In this document: piece by piece, positions 24,387 through 33,763 of the stretch | How the letters are laid out: every line of letters begins with the position of its first letter | Numbering within the stretch: position 1 is the first letter of the stretch | Origin: a virus | Reading direction: 5' to 3' (one strand) | Length of the DNA stretch: 36,678 nucleotides | Virus record (IMG/VR): IMGVR_UViG_3300009164_000174 | Coordinates: 1 to 36,678 of that record | Notes under the pieces: generated by a model | Database searches by the model: none | What the model was told of the DNA's origin: nothing | What the model saw: only the letters and a program-made list of their open reading frames with translations | Program-made: the position numbers and the translations under genes

Positions 24387-26162
24387 TTGGAAAACAATAT
24401 ATCTGAAAATTCTAATTTAACAATAGAACAACGAGCGTTAAATCTCCTTGAAACTTATCAAGGGGCAAATAACTACATCCTAAAATTAAAACATCAAAAA
24501 GAGACCAATAAAAGATTTTTTCCAACAAGGTCTCAATGCGATTATATTACAAATTATTATGAAGTCACACCAAAGGTAGCCAAAAGGTGGGTAGATTTAG
24601 ACCCCTATTTTGCTAAAAAGATTGCCGATGAAAAATTACTACTAAAAATCCCTGAACAGGTATGGGTTGAAAAGCTATTAGTTGAGAAAGAAAAATCCTA
24701 CCACGTTTGGGGTAAAATTTTAGAGGGTGAAACCATCCACGAATTTTGGCTACCTAAAGGTGCTTTAATTAAAACACACACAATTAAGAATGTTGAGATT
24801 GATTACGAAAAGTATTCACACCGACCACCTCTTACTCATCAAAAAGAAGCTATTGAGAAATTAGCGGGTTCCAAAAGATTTATTCTTGCTGATGATATGG
24901 GATTGGGTAAAACTACTTCAACTATTATTGCGGCGTTAGAAACGGGAGCCAAAAAGATTCTTATAATTTGTCCGGCATCTTTGAAAATCAACTGGCAACG
25001 TGAGATTGAAAACTATTCTGATAGAAGTGTTTATATTTCTGAGAGTAAGAATTGGTCAAATGAACACGATTTTGTGATTGTTAATTACGATATTCTTAAA
25101 AACTTCTACGACCTTAAAGATAAAGAAAATTCTTTAATCACCAAAGGTGAATTTGATTTAATTATTTTAGATGAGGCACATTATGTTAGTAATGGTACTG
25201 CGGCAAGAACAAAATTGGTCAATAGTTTTACCAAAAAATGTGAAAGAGTTTGGTTATTAACCGGGACACCGATGACTAACCGACCTATGAACTATTTTAA
25301 TCTATTATCAATTATTGAGAGTCCAACCGCTCAAAACTGGATGGCTTATGCTATCAGATATTGTGGTGGTTATCAATTTACCGCAGGAAAAAGAAAAATA
25401 TGGAATGTTGCCGGAGCAACCAATTTGGAAGAATTAAGAGATAGGACATCTCGTCAAGTTTTACGTAGATTAAAAACCGATGTTTTAGATTTACCTGAAA
25501 AAATTATTACACCGGTTTATCTAAGATTAAAGTCAAAACTTTATGAAGGGTTGATGGGTGAATACTATGATTGGTATAATAGAAACCCCGATGAATCAAC
25601 ATCTTTAACAGTTCAGTTCAGTAAGTTAATGAAGGTTCGTCAGGTTATTGCCGAAGAAAAAATTAAAGATACTATAGAATTAGCTGAAAATATTTTGGAA
25701 CAAGACAAAAAAGTTATTATCTTTACCAACTTTACTGAGACATTAAACAGAATTGCCGACTATTTTGGTAAACAAGCCGTAAGATTAGATGGTTCAACAT
25801 CAAAACCTAAACGACAATATGCTGTTGACCAATTTCAAGATAATGAAAAGATTAAGGTGTTTGTTGGAAATATTAAGGCCGCAGGAGTTGGTATCACACT
25901 GACCGCCGCTGAGGCAGTAATCATTAATGACCTATCGTTTGTTCCGGGTGACTTAGCTCAAGCGGAAGACAGAGCGTATAGATACGGACAAAAAAATTCG
26001 GTATCAGTTTACTATCCAATATTTGATAATTCAATAGAAGGAATCATTTATGATATGGTAAATCAAAAAAAACAAAACATTGGAACCGTGATGGGGGATG
26101 ATTTAGAAGACAAAGGAGATTTTATCTCAAACATTATGAATAAGATAAACAACCGGGGTTAA
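24387..26162 (+). CDS. SNF2/SMARCAL1-like superfamily 2 helicase
   Basis: A 591-aa SF2 ATPase. Motifs in order: Walker A DDMGLGKTT at 169-177, Walker B LDEAH at 261-265, motif III LTGTP at 291-295, a motif V region KAAGVGITLT at 497-506, and motif VI QAEDRAYRYGQ at 525-535. The wording of V and VI is that of the SNF2 family, especially the annealing helicase SMARCAL1 type, which remodels branched DNA. In phage it may act in replication fork or recombination work like T4 UvsW, a different SF2 group. The start is a TTG at 24387: no in-frame ATG is available upstream, and the preceding sequence is AT-rich. It is divergent from the gp14-like gene and leads the plus-strand unit, ending in a hairpin at 26146-26174. 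Confidence 0.85.
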   Translation: MENNISENSNLTIEQRALNLLETYQGANNYILKLKHQKETNKRFFPTRSQCDYITNYYEVTPKVAKRWVDLDPYFAKKIADEKLLLKIPEQVWVEKLLVEKEKSYHVWGKILEGETIHEFWLPKGALIKTHTIKNVEIDYEKYSHRPPLTHQKEAIEKLAGSKRFILADDMGLGKTTSTIIAALETGAKKILIICPASLKINWQREIENYSDRSVYISESKNWSNEHDFVIVNYDILKNFYDLKDKENSLITKGEFDLIILDEAHYVSNGTAARTKLVNSFTKKCERVWLLTGTPMTNRPMNYFNLLSIIESPTAQNWMAYAIRYCGGYQFTAGKRKIWNVAGATNLEELRDRTSRQVLRRLKTDVLDLPEKIITPVYLRLKSKLYEGLMGEYYDWYNRNPDESTSLTVQFSKLMKVRQVIAEEKIKDTIELAENILEQDKKVIIFTNFTETLNRIADYFGKQAVRLDGSTSKPKRQYAVDQFQDNEKIKVFVGNIKAAGVGITLTAAEAVIINDLSFVPGDLAQAEDRAYRYGQKNSVSVYYPIFDNSIEGIIYDMVNQKKQNIGTVMGDDLEDKGDFISNIMNKINNRG

Positions 26163-26174
26163 TTCGGTTGTTTA
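26146..26174 (+). terminator. Hairpin at the helicase stop codon
   Basis: A 10-bp perfect stem (26146-26155 with 26165-26174) with a 9-nt loop that contains the TAA stop. No long U run follows, so termination is likely only partial. The next gene's octamer begins three bases downstream. Confidence 0.5.
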
Positions 26175-26176
26175 CA

Positions 26177-26184
26177 TATTTATA
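26177..26184 (+). promoter_or_regulatory. TATTTATA octamer
   Basis: Plus-strand TATTTATA ends 15 nt before the ATG at 26200. Confidence 0.45.
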
Positions 26185-26199
26185 TTAAAATAAGCCTTT

Positions 26200-27084
26200 A
26201 TGAAAAATACAGAAAACAAAGCTAATCTTATTATTGAAGAGATTAAAAAAAATGAAACGGATAGAAAAATAACATTAGTTTTATCAGAATCAAAAGCCGA
26301 AAAATGTTCACCATCAAAAGTTGAAGAAATTAGACAAGTATTCAATACAAACCCAAGAGTTAAAAATTTATTTAAAAATTCAATAAACAATATCTTAAAA
26401 GATGTTTTTTCTAAAAATTATTATGATAAAGGAAAATATGGTGAGGGGGAGATGTCCGGAATATATGATTTAGAACAAGAAGGTCGTTCAGTTATAAATA
26501 AATTAAATACAAATTATAGTTGTTTTTGTGTACTACTTAGAGATGTTAACAAACTGTTATCTTCCCAAAAACAACAACCAATATCATTCAATAATTTAGG
26601 TATATTTGAACAAATTAACCAAGTTAAAAGATTTGTTAATATTATTGACGAATACAAAACAAGAATCTTTAATCCCGAATCCTCAACATTCCAATCTCTT
26701 ATGATGGTGTTGGGTCAAACCCACACTTGGGGTCAAAAACGTGAAGACACCACAATTGAAATCCTTAAAAGACAATTTGGTGATGATAATGTTAAATCCG
26801 TTGGTAAACTTGGTAGTAGTGAAGATATGATTGGTGGTGTCGATTGTGAAATAATTGTTGATGGTATTTTAAAAACTGCACAAATAAAACCATTTGGTCA
26901 CACTAACACTAATAATGGATTTACAACAATATTCGAATCAGCGAACGTACAACCCTATAGAACAAATTGGTTAATTTTTGCAAAAAACAATAAAGAAATT
27001 TTAATTTTTGACAACAAAAGATGTAAAATTTTAGATGGAAATTTTGTTTTTCCTGAAGAAGATTTAATTTATACTCTTAGATGA
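26200..27084 (+). CDS. PD-(D/E)XK-like nuclease-fold protein
   Basis: A 294-aa protein. The C-terminal half (about residues 175-275) suggests a restriction-endonuclease-like fold: E187 in a helix (TTIEILKRQFGDDNV), then SSEDMIGGVDCEI with D209 and D215, then a strand with TAQIKPF (Q228-I229-K230), a D...(E/Q)xK arrangement with Gln in place of the usual acid. A final beta-alpha part contains NWLIFAKNNKEILIFDNK. The N-terminal 170 residues are Lys/Asn/Glu-rich and mostly helical, with two close cysteines (SCFC) near 107. Such a domain next to a helicase would fit DNA repair or junction processing, but Gln replacing Glu/Asp may lower or remove nuclease activity. The ATG at 26200 follows a TATTTATA octamer by 15 nt. 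The nuclease call is tentative. Confidence 0.5.
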   Translation: MKNTENKANLIIEEIKKNETDRKITLVLSESKAEKCSPSKVEEIRQVFNTNPRVKNLFKNSINNILKDVFSKNYYDKGKYGEGEMSGIYDLEQEGRSVINKLNTNYSCFCVLLRDVNKLLSSQKQQPISFNNLGIFEQINQVKRFVNIIDEYKTRIFNPESSTFQSLMMVLGQTHTWGQKREDTTIEILKRQFGDDNVKSVGKLGSSEDMIGGVDCEIIVDGILKTAQIKPFGHTNTNNGFTTIFESANVQPYRTNWLIFAKNNKEILIFDNKRCKILDGNFVFPEEDLIYTLR

Positions 27085-27092
27085 TATTTATA
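27085..27092 (+). promoter_or_regulatory. TATTTATA octamer
   Basis: Plus-strand TATTTATA ends 17 nt before the ATG at 27110. It immediately follows the TGA of the upstream gene. Confidence 0.45.
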
Positions 27093-27109
27093 TAGAAACA
27101 CAAATCTAT

Positions 27110-28231
27110 ATGGCAATTATCGCAGAACCTCAAAGAACTCAACTCTATACCAGAATTCGTCATCAATTAGGAGCACCCTTAGTTTCTGTTGAAATTGAAG
27201 ATGAGATGATGGATAGTTTATTAGAACTATCTATAAGTGATTATTCACAATATGTTCAAGATTGGTTAATTGAATCTCAATGGACATCATTGTATAATCT
27301 TAATCTTGACACACAATCGTTATCTAGGGCTTTCATAACTAAAAGTTTAGATTATGAAACTCGTTATACTTACGCTTATTCTAAAATTGTTGGACTACAA
27401 GCGGGTGGTGATTGGGAACTTAAAAAAGATTATATTGAATTAGTAAGGGGACAACAGATTTATGAGATACCGGCAGGTAGAGAAATTAATGAAGTAATGT
27501 GGTACACTCCAGCTGAACTTAATAATCTATTATTTGACCCTTGGACATTCGGTGCGTTAGGTGCCGGTGGTTTAGGTGGTCCGGAAGGATTCTCTCAAAT
27601 GGGTATGTCAGGGTCATATTTTATGATGCCGGCATTTGATATGTTATTAAGAATGCAAGAAATAAATATTCAAAGAAGAATTATTGCCGGTGAATTAACT
27701 TATAGAATTACTGCTTTACCTGAGGGTAAAAAAGCATTACATTTAATGCAAGTTCCCGGTGGTAAGTTTGACTTCGGAAATGCAACAATGATGAGGGGTA
27801 AAGTATGGTATTGGTATTACGATACTGAAGGTGCCGATAGAGATAAATGTTTAAAAGATAATCCGGACATTATTAAATTACCATCAGATGTTCCTTTTGA
27901 TGAGATTGATTGGGTAGATTTAAATAATCCAGCACAAGTTTGGATTCGTCGTTGGTTTACCGCTTATGTCAAAGAAACATTAGCAAGAGTTCGTGGTAAA
28001 TTTAGTGGAAACATCAAAACACCTGATAGTGAATTACAAATGGATTATGCGTCATTATCAACTGAAGCAAAAGATGAAAAATCCAAACTTATTGAAGAAT
28101 TAATTGGGGCTGAAGGTAGATTAACACGATTAAAACCTGAAAAGGTTATGGAACGAGAGGCGTTAATTGCTGAGAACTTAAATAAACAATTAAAGTTTAG
28201 AGCAATGCCAAGACAAATATACGTAATTTAA
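27110..28231 (+). CDS. Neck / head completion protein (gp13-like)
   Basis: A 373-aa protein with the layout of phage neck proteins such as T4 gp13 (309 aa), which bind the portal after DNA packaging. The N-terminus holds an acidic helix (VEIEDEMMDSLLELSISDYSQ), typical of head-tail connector proteins. A KKDYIELVRGQQIYEIPAGREINEV segment (quoted in part: YIELVRGQQIYEIP) lies near residues 108-121, followed by a Gly/Met-rich loop around 145-180. An Arg-rich region with WIRRWFTAYVKETLARVRGKFSG is near 285, and the last part is Lys/Glu-rich. It is separated from the gp14-like gene by the helicase and nuclease-like genes and is on the other strand. The exact T4 number is inferred. Confidence 0.55.
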   Translation: MAIIAEPQRTQLYTRIRHQLGAPLVSVEIEDEMMDSLLELSISDYSQYVQDWLIESQWTSLYNLNLDTQSLSRAFITKSLDYETRYTYAYSKIVGLQAGGDWELKKDYIELVRGQQIYEIPAGREINEVMWYTPAELNNLLFDPWTFGALGAGGLGGPEGFSQMGMSGSYFMMPAFDMLLRMQEINIQRRIIAGELTYRITALPEGKKALHLMQVPGGKFDFGNATMMRGKVWYWYYDTEGADRDKCLKDNPDIIKLPSDVPFDEIDWVDLNNPAQVWIRRWFTAYVKETLARVRGKFSGNIKTPDSELQMDYASLSTEAKDEKSKLIEELIGAEGRLTRLKPEKVMEREALIAENLNKQLKFRAMPRQIYVI

Positions 28232-28236
28232 TTTAT

Positions 28237-28581
28237 ATGACATTTATAACAAGAACAAAAACAGGTAAAAAATTATTTGGGTCAATGTCCAATTTACCGA
28301 CACAACCACCAATTAAAACAATTGTAATTCCCGAACATAGAACAAATGGGGAAGAATTTATTTTGGTTAAAGATGTTGATTATTGTAAAATACTTTTAGA
28401 CCAAAATACAACTGAACATATTGTAATTAAAACATTAACTAAAGTTTTAATTATTCCAATGATGGGACAAATAGATGAACAATATGATGAAATACTTATT
28501 GATAAAGGAGCTTGTGTTGAATTTTTTAAAGTCGATAATAATTGGTACATAATTAGTTCAGATGGTTTAAAATTAGAATAA
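28237..28581 (+). CDS. Small virion-type beta protein, unknown
   Basis: A 114-aa protein, not assigned. It starts 5 bases after the neck gene and so shares its mRNA. Beta-strand-rich segments (EHIVIKTLTKVLIIPMMG, then EILIDKGACVEF) end in NNWYIISSDGLK, a closing pattern I associate with C-terminal domains of phage capsid-decorating and fibre proteins. No signal peptide or membrane segment. The ATG at 28237 has no Shine-Dalgarno sequence; translation is likely coupled to the neck gene. A bidirectional terminator follows its TAA directly. A role on the virion is inferred from neighbours and composition only. Confidence 0.6.
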   Translation: MTFITRTKTGKKLFGSMSNLPTQPPIKTIVIPEHRTNGEEFILVKDVDYCKILLDQNTTEHIVIKTLTKVLIIPMMGQIDEQYDEILIDKGACVEFFKVDNNWYIISSDGLKLE

Positions 28582-28608
28582 AAAAAAGGGGGTATTAACC
28601 CCTTTTTT
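28582..28608. terminator. Bidirectional terminator between convergent genes
   Basis: A perfect stem of six A-T and four G-C pairs (28582-28591 with 28599-28608) around a 7-nt loop. It has a T run on each strand, serving the plus-strand neck operon and the minus-strand polymerase gene. It overlaps the first two bases of the polymerase stop codon (28607-28609). Confidence 0.8.
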
Positions 28609-31432
28609 ATTTTATGTATTCTTCCCATCCCTCAGATGCTAAATCGTAAATGTAATCAGGACTCATTCCTCGTTTCTCCCAATATTTAATTTCACCTTCA
28701 CTAATATCCAACACGTCTTCTTTTAATCTGTCTTGGTCACCCTCTTTAAATGGGACACCATTTATAAGTTCAGATTGTTCTTTAGTGAAGAACCCTCTGT
28801 CTTCAGGATTATCAACAATTAGTTGTTCTCTTACTTCTTCTTTAAACACCACCAATAATGGACCAATTCTCTTATTAAACGTTGTGATTGCTCGTGCCAC
28901 ATTATAATCACCTCTCATATCCGGATTGTTCTCAATCTCAGTAGGGTCTAATATATAACAATTTAATTGAATGTGTGATGTTGATTTAATCTCAGGTTCT
29001 TTTCCGTGTTCAGAAACATATTGTTCCAAAGTTTTTTTAGTGTATAAATTTTTTGTAACTTTTTGAACATCTCCGTGTGACGCTCTCTCACCATTATTTA
29101 CATAACTAATAACATCACCTAACGATACTTTTAAATTCTCCTTAATGGCTAGTTCCATATGGGCCATTCTACTCATTAACGAACCACCCTTTGTCTTCTG
29201 AGTACAACGTTTCTTATACTCGTCGATTGATAACTTCACCTTCGCTCTCTGAGCAATCTTCATAAGAGGGATGTCTTTATCGTAGATTTTTTGTAGGTAT
29301 TCATAGTACCACTCAATAAACTCTTGTCCTTTACCTTCCAATAACATTTTCACTCCTTTATCTAAGAAGTCCTCAATATATAATGGAAGTTTCTTTGATT
29401 TGATGGTATTACCGGTAAGTTTAATTTTACCACTCGCCTCCATAACCGCATAGTTCTTACGAGCCAAGTTAATACACGAAGGCCAAGTCCCATCTGTATC
29501 CAAGGCCATCTCACCTCTCATAAACATATCGTTAAACTCGGCAACGTCAGCGTCATCACCGGTGTATTCCTTACCCTCTTTAACTTTCCAATTCAACCCT
29601 TTACCTACGTATCTTCTGTTCTCCCAACCCTCAGGTTTTGAGAAGTTCACACCATCGGTATCCATAACCAAAGGAGTATATCCTTTCTTCATAAAGAACT
29701 TAATCATCTGACGAAGATATTGTCTTCCGGTACAAGTAATCTGTTCCCCCATAAACATATCTCCCCACTCATAAACGTGTGGTGCGGATAACGCTCCAAA
29801 CATACTATTTATGAATATCTTAATCGGTAATTGTTTTCGGTCATACGATAAAGATTTTTTACGGTCAGATTCATAAAACTCAGATGCTAAGTTTTTATAC
29901 ATAATACGTGAGTTACGGAAGTAAGCCAACATACCTTTCATACCCCCCATAACATCACACTCAGGGAATACATCGTGTACGAGCTGAATAGATGGATATA
30001 GGGAAGAGTAATCTAGTTTTAATACGTTGGTAGAGTATCCAACTTTAAGTAGTCGTGAGAGACCTCCTACGAAGTCGGTCTTATCTTCTTTTTGGGGTAT
30101 CGCCAAATTGTTTTTATATGACCAAGCCAACATAATCATTCTCCATAGAGTTGCGGTTCCCATTGTGGAAACTCTCTCGTATGTTGTTGGTACCATCGAT
30201 GCAAGTAGAAACGTTCCTTGGTTGAATTCATCATCCACTGTCAACGTTTCTTCCAAGTCATCATCAAGATATCTCTCCACAATATTATCTCCGGTTACCT
30301 TTACATATTTGCCCGGGAATCTTGTATCTAAATTATTGAAGTCCGGATTATTCGCTTTTTTATACTTACCATTCTCAACATTTAACCAATACTCTTCTTT
30401 TTTAGCATACATCGGACCAATCTCTAAGTGGTCAATATAAACTCGGTCGGGAGATTCTGCTTTAATATATTGGGTAATATATTTAAGACCTGCGGACTTA
30501 ATACTTGAGTTGATTGCTTGTGCTCTACGAACTGAGTGGATAATATCTATAATGTTATAACCCCACAATTGAGTTTGGGAATATCTTTCCACCTCGTTTG
30601 CAAGTTTTAACATTCCATCCTTTTGTGAGATAGGTCTTGACGGGTTTAAAGATTTGGCAATCTTTTTGATGTCTAAATTAAGTGCCTTACATCTCTCAAA
30701 AATCCAAAACCAATCAAAGTTCGCTGAATTGTATCCACCAATAATTGATGGTTTAATCTCATCAATAATATTGAAGAATTCCACCAACCCTTTTCTTTCT
30801 TGGTCTTCGTCAGCACACTCAATAACTTTTTGGTATCCTTTGTTGGTTTTAATTCCAATCATAAATATACGACCATCCTTTGGTTCCAAAGCGGTCGTCT
30901 CCAAGTCAAATCCGAGTCTAGTGATGTCGTTGTATTCTTCATACCCTTTGAATAACCTCTTCTCTCTTGAGATAAGGAACTGCTCAACCGGTGGAAGTAC
31001 CGTTAGTTTTCCTTTTGTTTTTTCACCCCAAGGGTCAACACCACCCTCTTTAAAGAATTGGATAAGTGAACGGTAACCCTTCATTGACTTAACCATAAAT
31101 TTAAGACCTTTTTCTAATCTTTCATTTCCTTTGGTTTCTAACTTATCAATGATGATTCCGTGTTTTTTCATTGCTTCTTTTTGTTGGTCTTTAGATTTTG
31201 AATAAAAATTCAAATCTCTGAGGTCTCCAACCCAAGCAAATGCCGTAAATGTATCTTTTTTGATTATTTTTCCCTGACCCGGGATTTCTTTGATTTTGTA
31301 GATTGCGTCGGTGACGTAATCATACTCGATAGCAACTATGTGCTCTTCGGGGTCATTCCCTTCAAGGAACGCCTTAATTTCTTCTTGTGTTACCATATTA
31401 TATTTTTTAGAGTGACATATTGGCTCCGACAT
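28607..31432 (-). CDS. gp43: Family B DNA polymerase (gp43-like)
   Basis: A 941-aa replicative polymerase of the T4 gp43 type (898 aa). The 3'-5' exonuclease part has Exo I FDLET (D176, E178) and Exo II YNSANFD (234-240). The polymerase part has motif A DYSSLYPSI at 474-482, motif B KIFINSMFGALS at 538-549 and motif C DTDG at 591-594 with both catalytic Asp. All key residues are present, so it should both polymerise and proofread. The first ATG (31432) gives an N-terminus MSEPICHSKKYN; a second ATG at 31396 begins MVTQEEIKAF, closer to a normal gp43 start, so the true start may be 12 codons later. The leader has an octamer and a 12-nt element shared with the sheath gene. It is a single-gene unit bounded by terminators. 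Confidence 0.93.
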   Translation of the reverse strand: MSEPICHSKKYNMVTQEEIKAFLEGNDPEEHIVAIEYDYVTDAIYKIKEIPGQGKIIKKDTFTAFAWVGDLRDLNFYSKSKDQQKEAMKKHGIIIDKLETKGNERLEKGLKFMVKSMKGYRSLIQFFKEGGVDPWGEKTKGKLTVLPPVEQFLISREKRLFKGYEEYNDITRLGFDLETTALEPKDGRIFMIGIKTNKGYQKVIECADEDQERKGLVEFFNIIDEIKPSIIGGYNSANFDWFWIFERCKALNLDIKKIAKSLNPSRPISQKDGMLKLANEVERYSQTQLWGYNIIDIIHSVRRAQAINSSIKSAGLKYITQYIKAESPDRVYIDHLEIGPMYAKKEEYWLNVENGKYKKANNPDFNNLDTRFPGKYVKVTGDNIVERYLDDDLEETLTVDDEFNQGTFLLASMVPTTYERVSTMGTATLWRMIMLAWSYKNNLAIPQKEDKTDFVGGLSRLLKVGYSTNVLKLDYSSLYPSIQLVHDVFPECDVMGGMKGMLAYFRNSRIMYKNLASEFYESDRKKSLSYDRKQLPIKIFINSMFGALSAPHVYEWGDMFMGEQITCTGRQYLRQMIKFFMKKGYTPLVMDTDGVNFSKPEGWENRRYVGKGLNWKVKEGKEYTGDDADVAEFNDMFMRGEMALDTDGTWPSCINLARKNYAVMEASGKIKLTGNTIKSKKLPLYIEDFLDKGVKMLLEGKGQEFIEWYYEYLQKIYDKDIPLMKIAQRAKVKLSIDEYKKRCTQKTKGGSLMSRMAHMELAIKENLKVSLGDVISYVNNGERASHGDVQKVTKNLYTKKTLEQYVSEHGKEPEIKSTSHIQLNCYILDPTEIENNPDMRGDYNVARAITTFNKRIGPLLVVFKEEVREQLIVDNPEDRGFFTKEQSELINGVPFKEGDQDRLKEDVLDISEGEIKYWEKRGMSPDYIYDLASEGWEEYIK

Positions 31433-31439
31433 AAGTCAG

Positions 31440-31451
31440 GTTTGTCTTGTT
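31440..31451 (-). repeat. Leader element AACAAGACAAAC, copy 2
   Basis: This 12-nt sequence lies 7 nt before the polymerase ATG and is identical to the one before the sheath ATG (21662-21673). Confidence 0.45.
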
Positions 31452-31454
31452 CCC

Positions 31455-31462
31455 TATAAATA
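31455..31462 (-). promoter_or_regulatory. TATTTATA octamer before DNA polymerase
   Basis: Coding-strand TATTTATA lies 22 nt before the ATG at 31432 and is followed by GGGAACAAGACAAAC. Confidence 0.45.
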
Positions 31463-31493
31463 TATTGGAAATGTTTGGTTAAGTCAAATGGAT

Positions 31494-31519
31494 AAAAAAA
31501 AAGACCCGAAGGTCTTTTT
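31494..31519 (-). terminator. UUCG-loop terminator after the 741-aa gene
   Basis: A 9-bp perfect stem (31498-31506 with 31511-31519) carries a TTCG tetraloop on the minus strand, followed by a nine-T run (31502 to 31494, shared with the stem). It lies directly after the stop at 31521-31523 and separates the surface-protein unit from the polymerase promoter. Confidence 0.85.
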
Positions 31520-31520
31520 G

Positions 31521-33746
31521 TTAGATTATAAAGTTGGGGTCGGAATAAATTACCACACCATTTTGTTTTTCATAAATTCTAAAATAGTTACCGGTTGGGA
31601 CACCATTAACCAAATTTTTAGCAAGTATTTTAAAATCATTAATATTTAATACATTTGTTAGTTCCGCTCTGTAATCATATTGATATTTTATATAATAATC
31701 GTCATTATAACCGGATAAATAATTTTGAGAACGATACTCACCAATTAAATCACAAGTTTGTGCCGATAATGACGGTATTATTGTATAATTTGTTCCCGAC
31801 ATTGGTAATGTTTTATTTAAATACGAACTAATTATTTCGTAATTTTGAAATGTTGACCCGGTATTAATATTATTATTTAACGTAATTTGAGTAAATCCGT
31901 AGAACGGTATATCAACACGATTACCACTATTGTTAATCCAAGATATGTTATTTAAACTATCTCCCGTAGAAGAATTATTAATTGTTGTGACCACATTATC
32001 GATATAACTATCACAATATAATTCACAATTAGTAAAACTAATTTGTTTTGTTATTGTTGGCATAGTAACATTCATAAACCAACCATTACTTGTTGAACCT
32101 GTTGTCATCACAGAACTAGTGTGTAAAAAATAATCCTTAAATCCCGTACTATCACCACAACTTTCATTTAATGCCGTATTTGGGTCTAAACTAAGAATCG
32201 GAACCCTTAAATATATAAATCGGTAATACCTAATATCTGTTGGGTCGGAAATGATTGTTGCGTAAGATAATATTAAATTATATGAATCATTAAAATCTAT
32301 TAAATCATTATAATTTGAAAATGTCATATATACATTACCAATACCATTAACACCACTTAAATTTTTTGTAAATGATAATGTGTTATTACTAAATGGTTTA
32401 CAAACTGTTTGAAAAGCGGAACCTTGTTGACTACACGATACACCTGAAAACCAATGTGTATTAAATGATGATATTAATCCGTTGATATCATATCTTGCAG
32501 CACTATTAAAAATTGGTGAAATTATTGATGGAGTATAAAAATATTTATAATAATCTGTATTCTCAATATCTGATGTTGTACATCCACTAGTGTTAAAAGA
32601 GATATAAAGTCTATTACAACTTTGAGTTATTCCGGTAATTGAACTACCTTGTATTTTATATGGTGAATTTAAATAATTGTTAAAACAAGTATCACAATTA
32701 AATGTCTCTAAACAAGTGAAATAAAAATCATAATCAGTTTTAAAGTTTAATATGTTTGGTGTAATTTCTAAAACTAAATAATCATCAACACTTCTAGTTA
32801 AACCAGTTAAACAGGTTACCCTATTGAATCCCGGTTGTTGAGAATATAATAAATTTCTTACTAATTTAGGATTTAGATTATTTGAGAAATTTGTTGTTGA
32901 ATTATCATTCCCAACATTATAATATTCTAAAATAATTGGTGTGTTATTGTAATATGTTCCATAATACGTTATCTTGACTGTGTCAGGAACACTATATCCA
33001 TTAAATCTCCAAGCAAAATAGTTAGTAGTATCTGATAATAAAAACGTTGCCTGCACCGGTACTGGTGATTGACCTTGAGAGGCACCTGAAAATTGTAATA
33101 AATGGGTGTAGTCGCCCTGATTGGTTCCGTTGTCACACGTTAATGGTGATACACTTACCGTTGTATTTGTGAAACAATTTAATGTTGCTTGAACAAATCC
33201 TGTTTCTAGCTGAGAAGAATAGTTTATACCATTTAATCTAACTTTTTTAATAACCGGAACATAGGTACCGGATAACGCAGGAATACTACTAATACCAATT
33301 AAAGGATGTGTAAATCCATATGGTTGGAATAATGTACCGTAACCTGAAGTATAAACAGGTGTGTTTAAATTACTAATATTATACCACTCAATTAAATAAT
33401 CTGTTATATTATTATCACAACTACCGGTTAAGTTTCCAGCAATAATTCTACTCAAAGTAGTTGATGAATAAGAGTCAAACCCTAAATCACATATATCGCA
33501 TATCGTATTTTGAGATATTGGTATTGTGACACAACAAGATGAATTCACATCTAAAATTTGAAGTGTTGTTGTTCCGTTTGGAATATTAGTTAATACATAT
33601 GGACAGTTAACTCCGGTTATATTTGATAATAAAATATCTGTTTGAAAAGGGTCTGTATAACTATCCACATCAGAATAAAAATCAACTGATGTTCCTAATT
33701 GTAAACTACCTATATTTGTTAAACAAAATGATGATGAAAATGGCAT
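31521..33746 (-). CDS. Cys-rich virion surface protein, unknown
   Basis: A 741-aa protein, not assigned. It is rich in Ser, Thr, Asn, Tyr and paired or near-paired cysteines (SSCCVTIP near residue 70, CDICDLG near 83, CDTCFN near 360), a composition typical of phage tail fibre or adhesion proteins built of small beta modules. There is no signal peptide. It follows the PT-repeat protein gene by 17 bases without a terminator between them, so both belong to one unit. Several segments have the look of Ig-like or Fn3-like beta domains. Receptor binding or attachment to a fibre is inferred; no receptor-binding motif is visible. Confidence 0.6.
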   Translation of the reverse strand: MPFSSSFCLTNIGSLQLGTSVDFYSDVDSYTDPFQTDILLSNITGVNCPYVLTNIPNGTTTLQILDVNSSCCVTIPISQNTICDICDLGFDSYSSTTLSRIIAGNLTGSCDNNITDYLIEWYNISNLNTPVYTSGYGTLFQPYGFTHPLIGISSIPALSGTYVPVIKKVRLNGINYSSQLETGFVQATLNCFTNTTVSVSPLTCDNGTNQGDYTHLLQFSGASQGQSPVPVQATFLLSDTTNYFAWRFNGYSVPDTVKITYYGTYYNNTPIILEYYNVGNDNSTTNFSNNLNPKLVRNLLYSQQPGFNRVTCLTGLTRSVDDYLVLEITPNILNFKTDYDFYFTCLETFNCDTCFNNYLNSPYKIQGSSITGITQSCNRLYISFNTSGCTTSDIENTDYYKYFYTPSIISPIFNSAARYDINGLISSFNTHWFSGVSCSQQGSAFQTVCKPFSNNTLSFTKNLSGVNGIGNVYMTFSNYNDLIDFNDSYNLILSYATIISDPTDIRYYRFIYLRVPILSLDPNTALNESCGDSTGFKDYFLHTSSVMTTGSTSNGWFMNVTMPTITKQISFTNCELYCDSYIDNVVTTINNSSTGDSLNNISWINNSGNRVDIPFYGFTQITLNNNINTGSTFQNYEIISSYLNKTLPMSGTNYTIIPSLSAQTCDLIGEYRSQNYLSGYNDDYYIKYQYDYRAELTNVLNINDFKILAKNLVNGVPTGNYFRIYEKQNGVVIYSDPNFII

Positions 33747-33763
33747 AATTATATTTTTTTTAT

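Noticed and set aside
26172-26390. 72-aa minus-strand frame opposite the nuclease-like gene
   Set aside because: Hydrophobic antisense frame that overlaps the terminator and promoter region of the plus-strand genes.
30027-31076. Two plus-strand frames of about 140 aa opposite the DNA polymerase
   Set aside because: Antisense to a gene with all catalytic motifs intact; no start region or conserved sequence.
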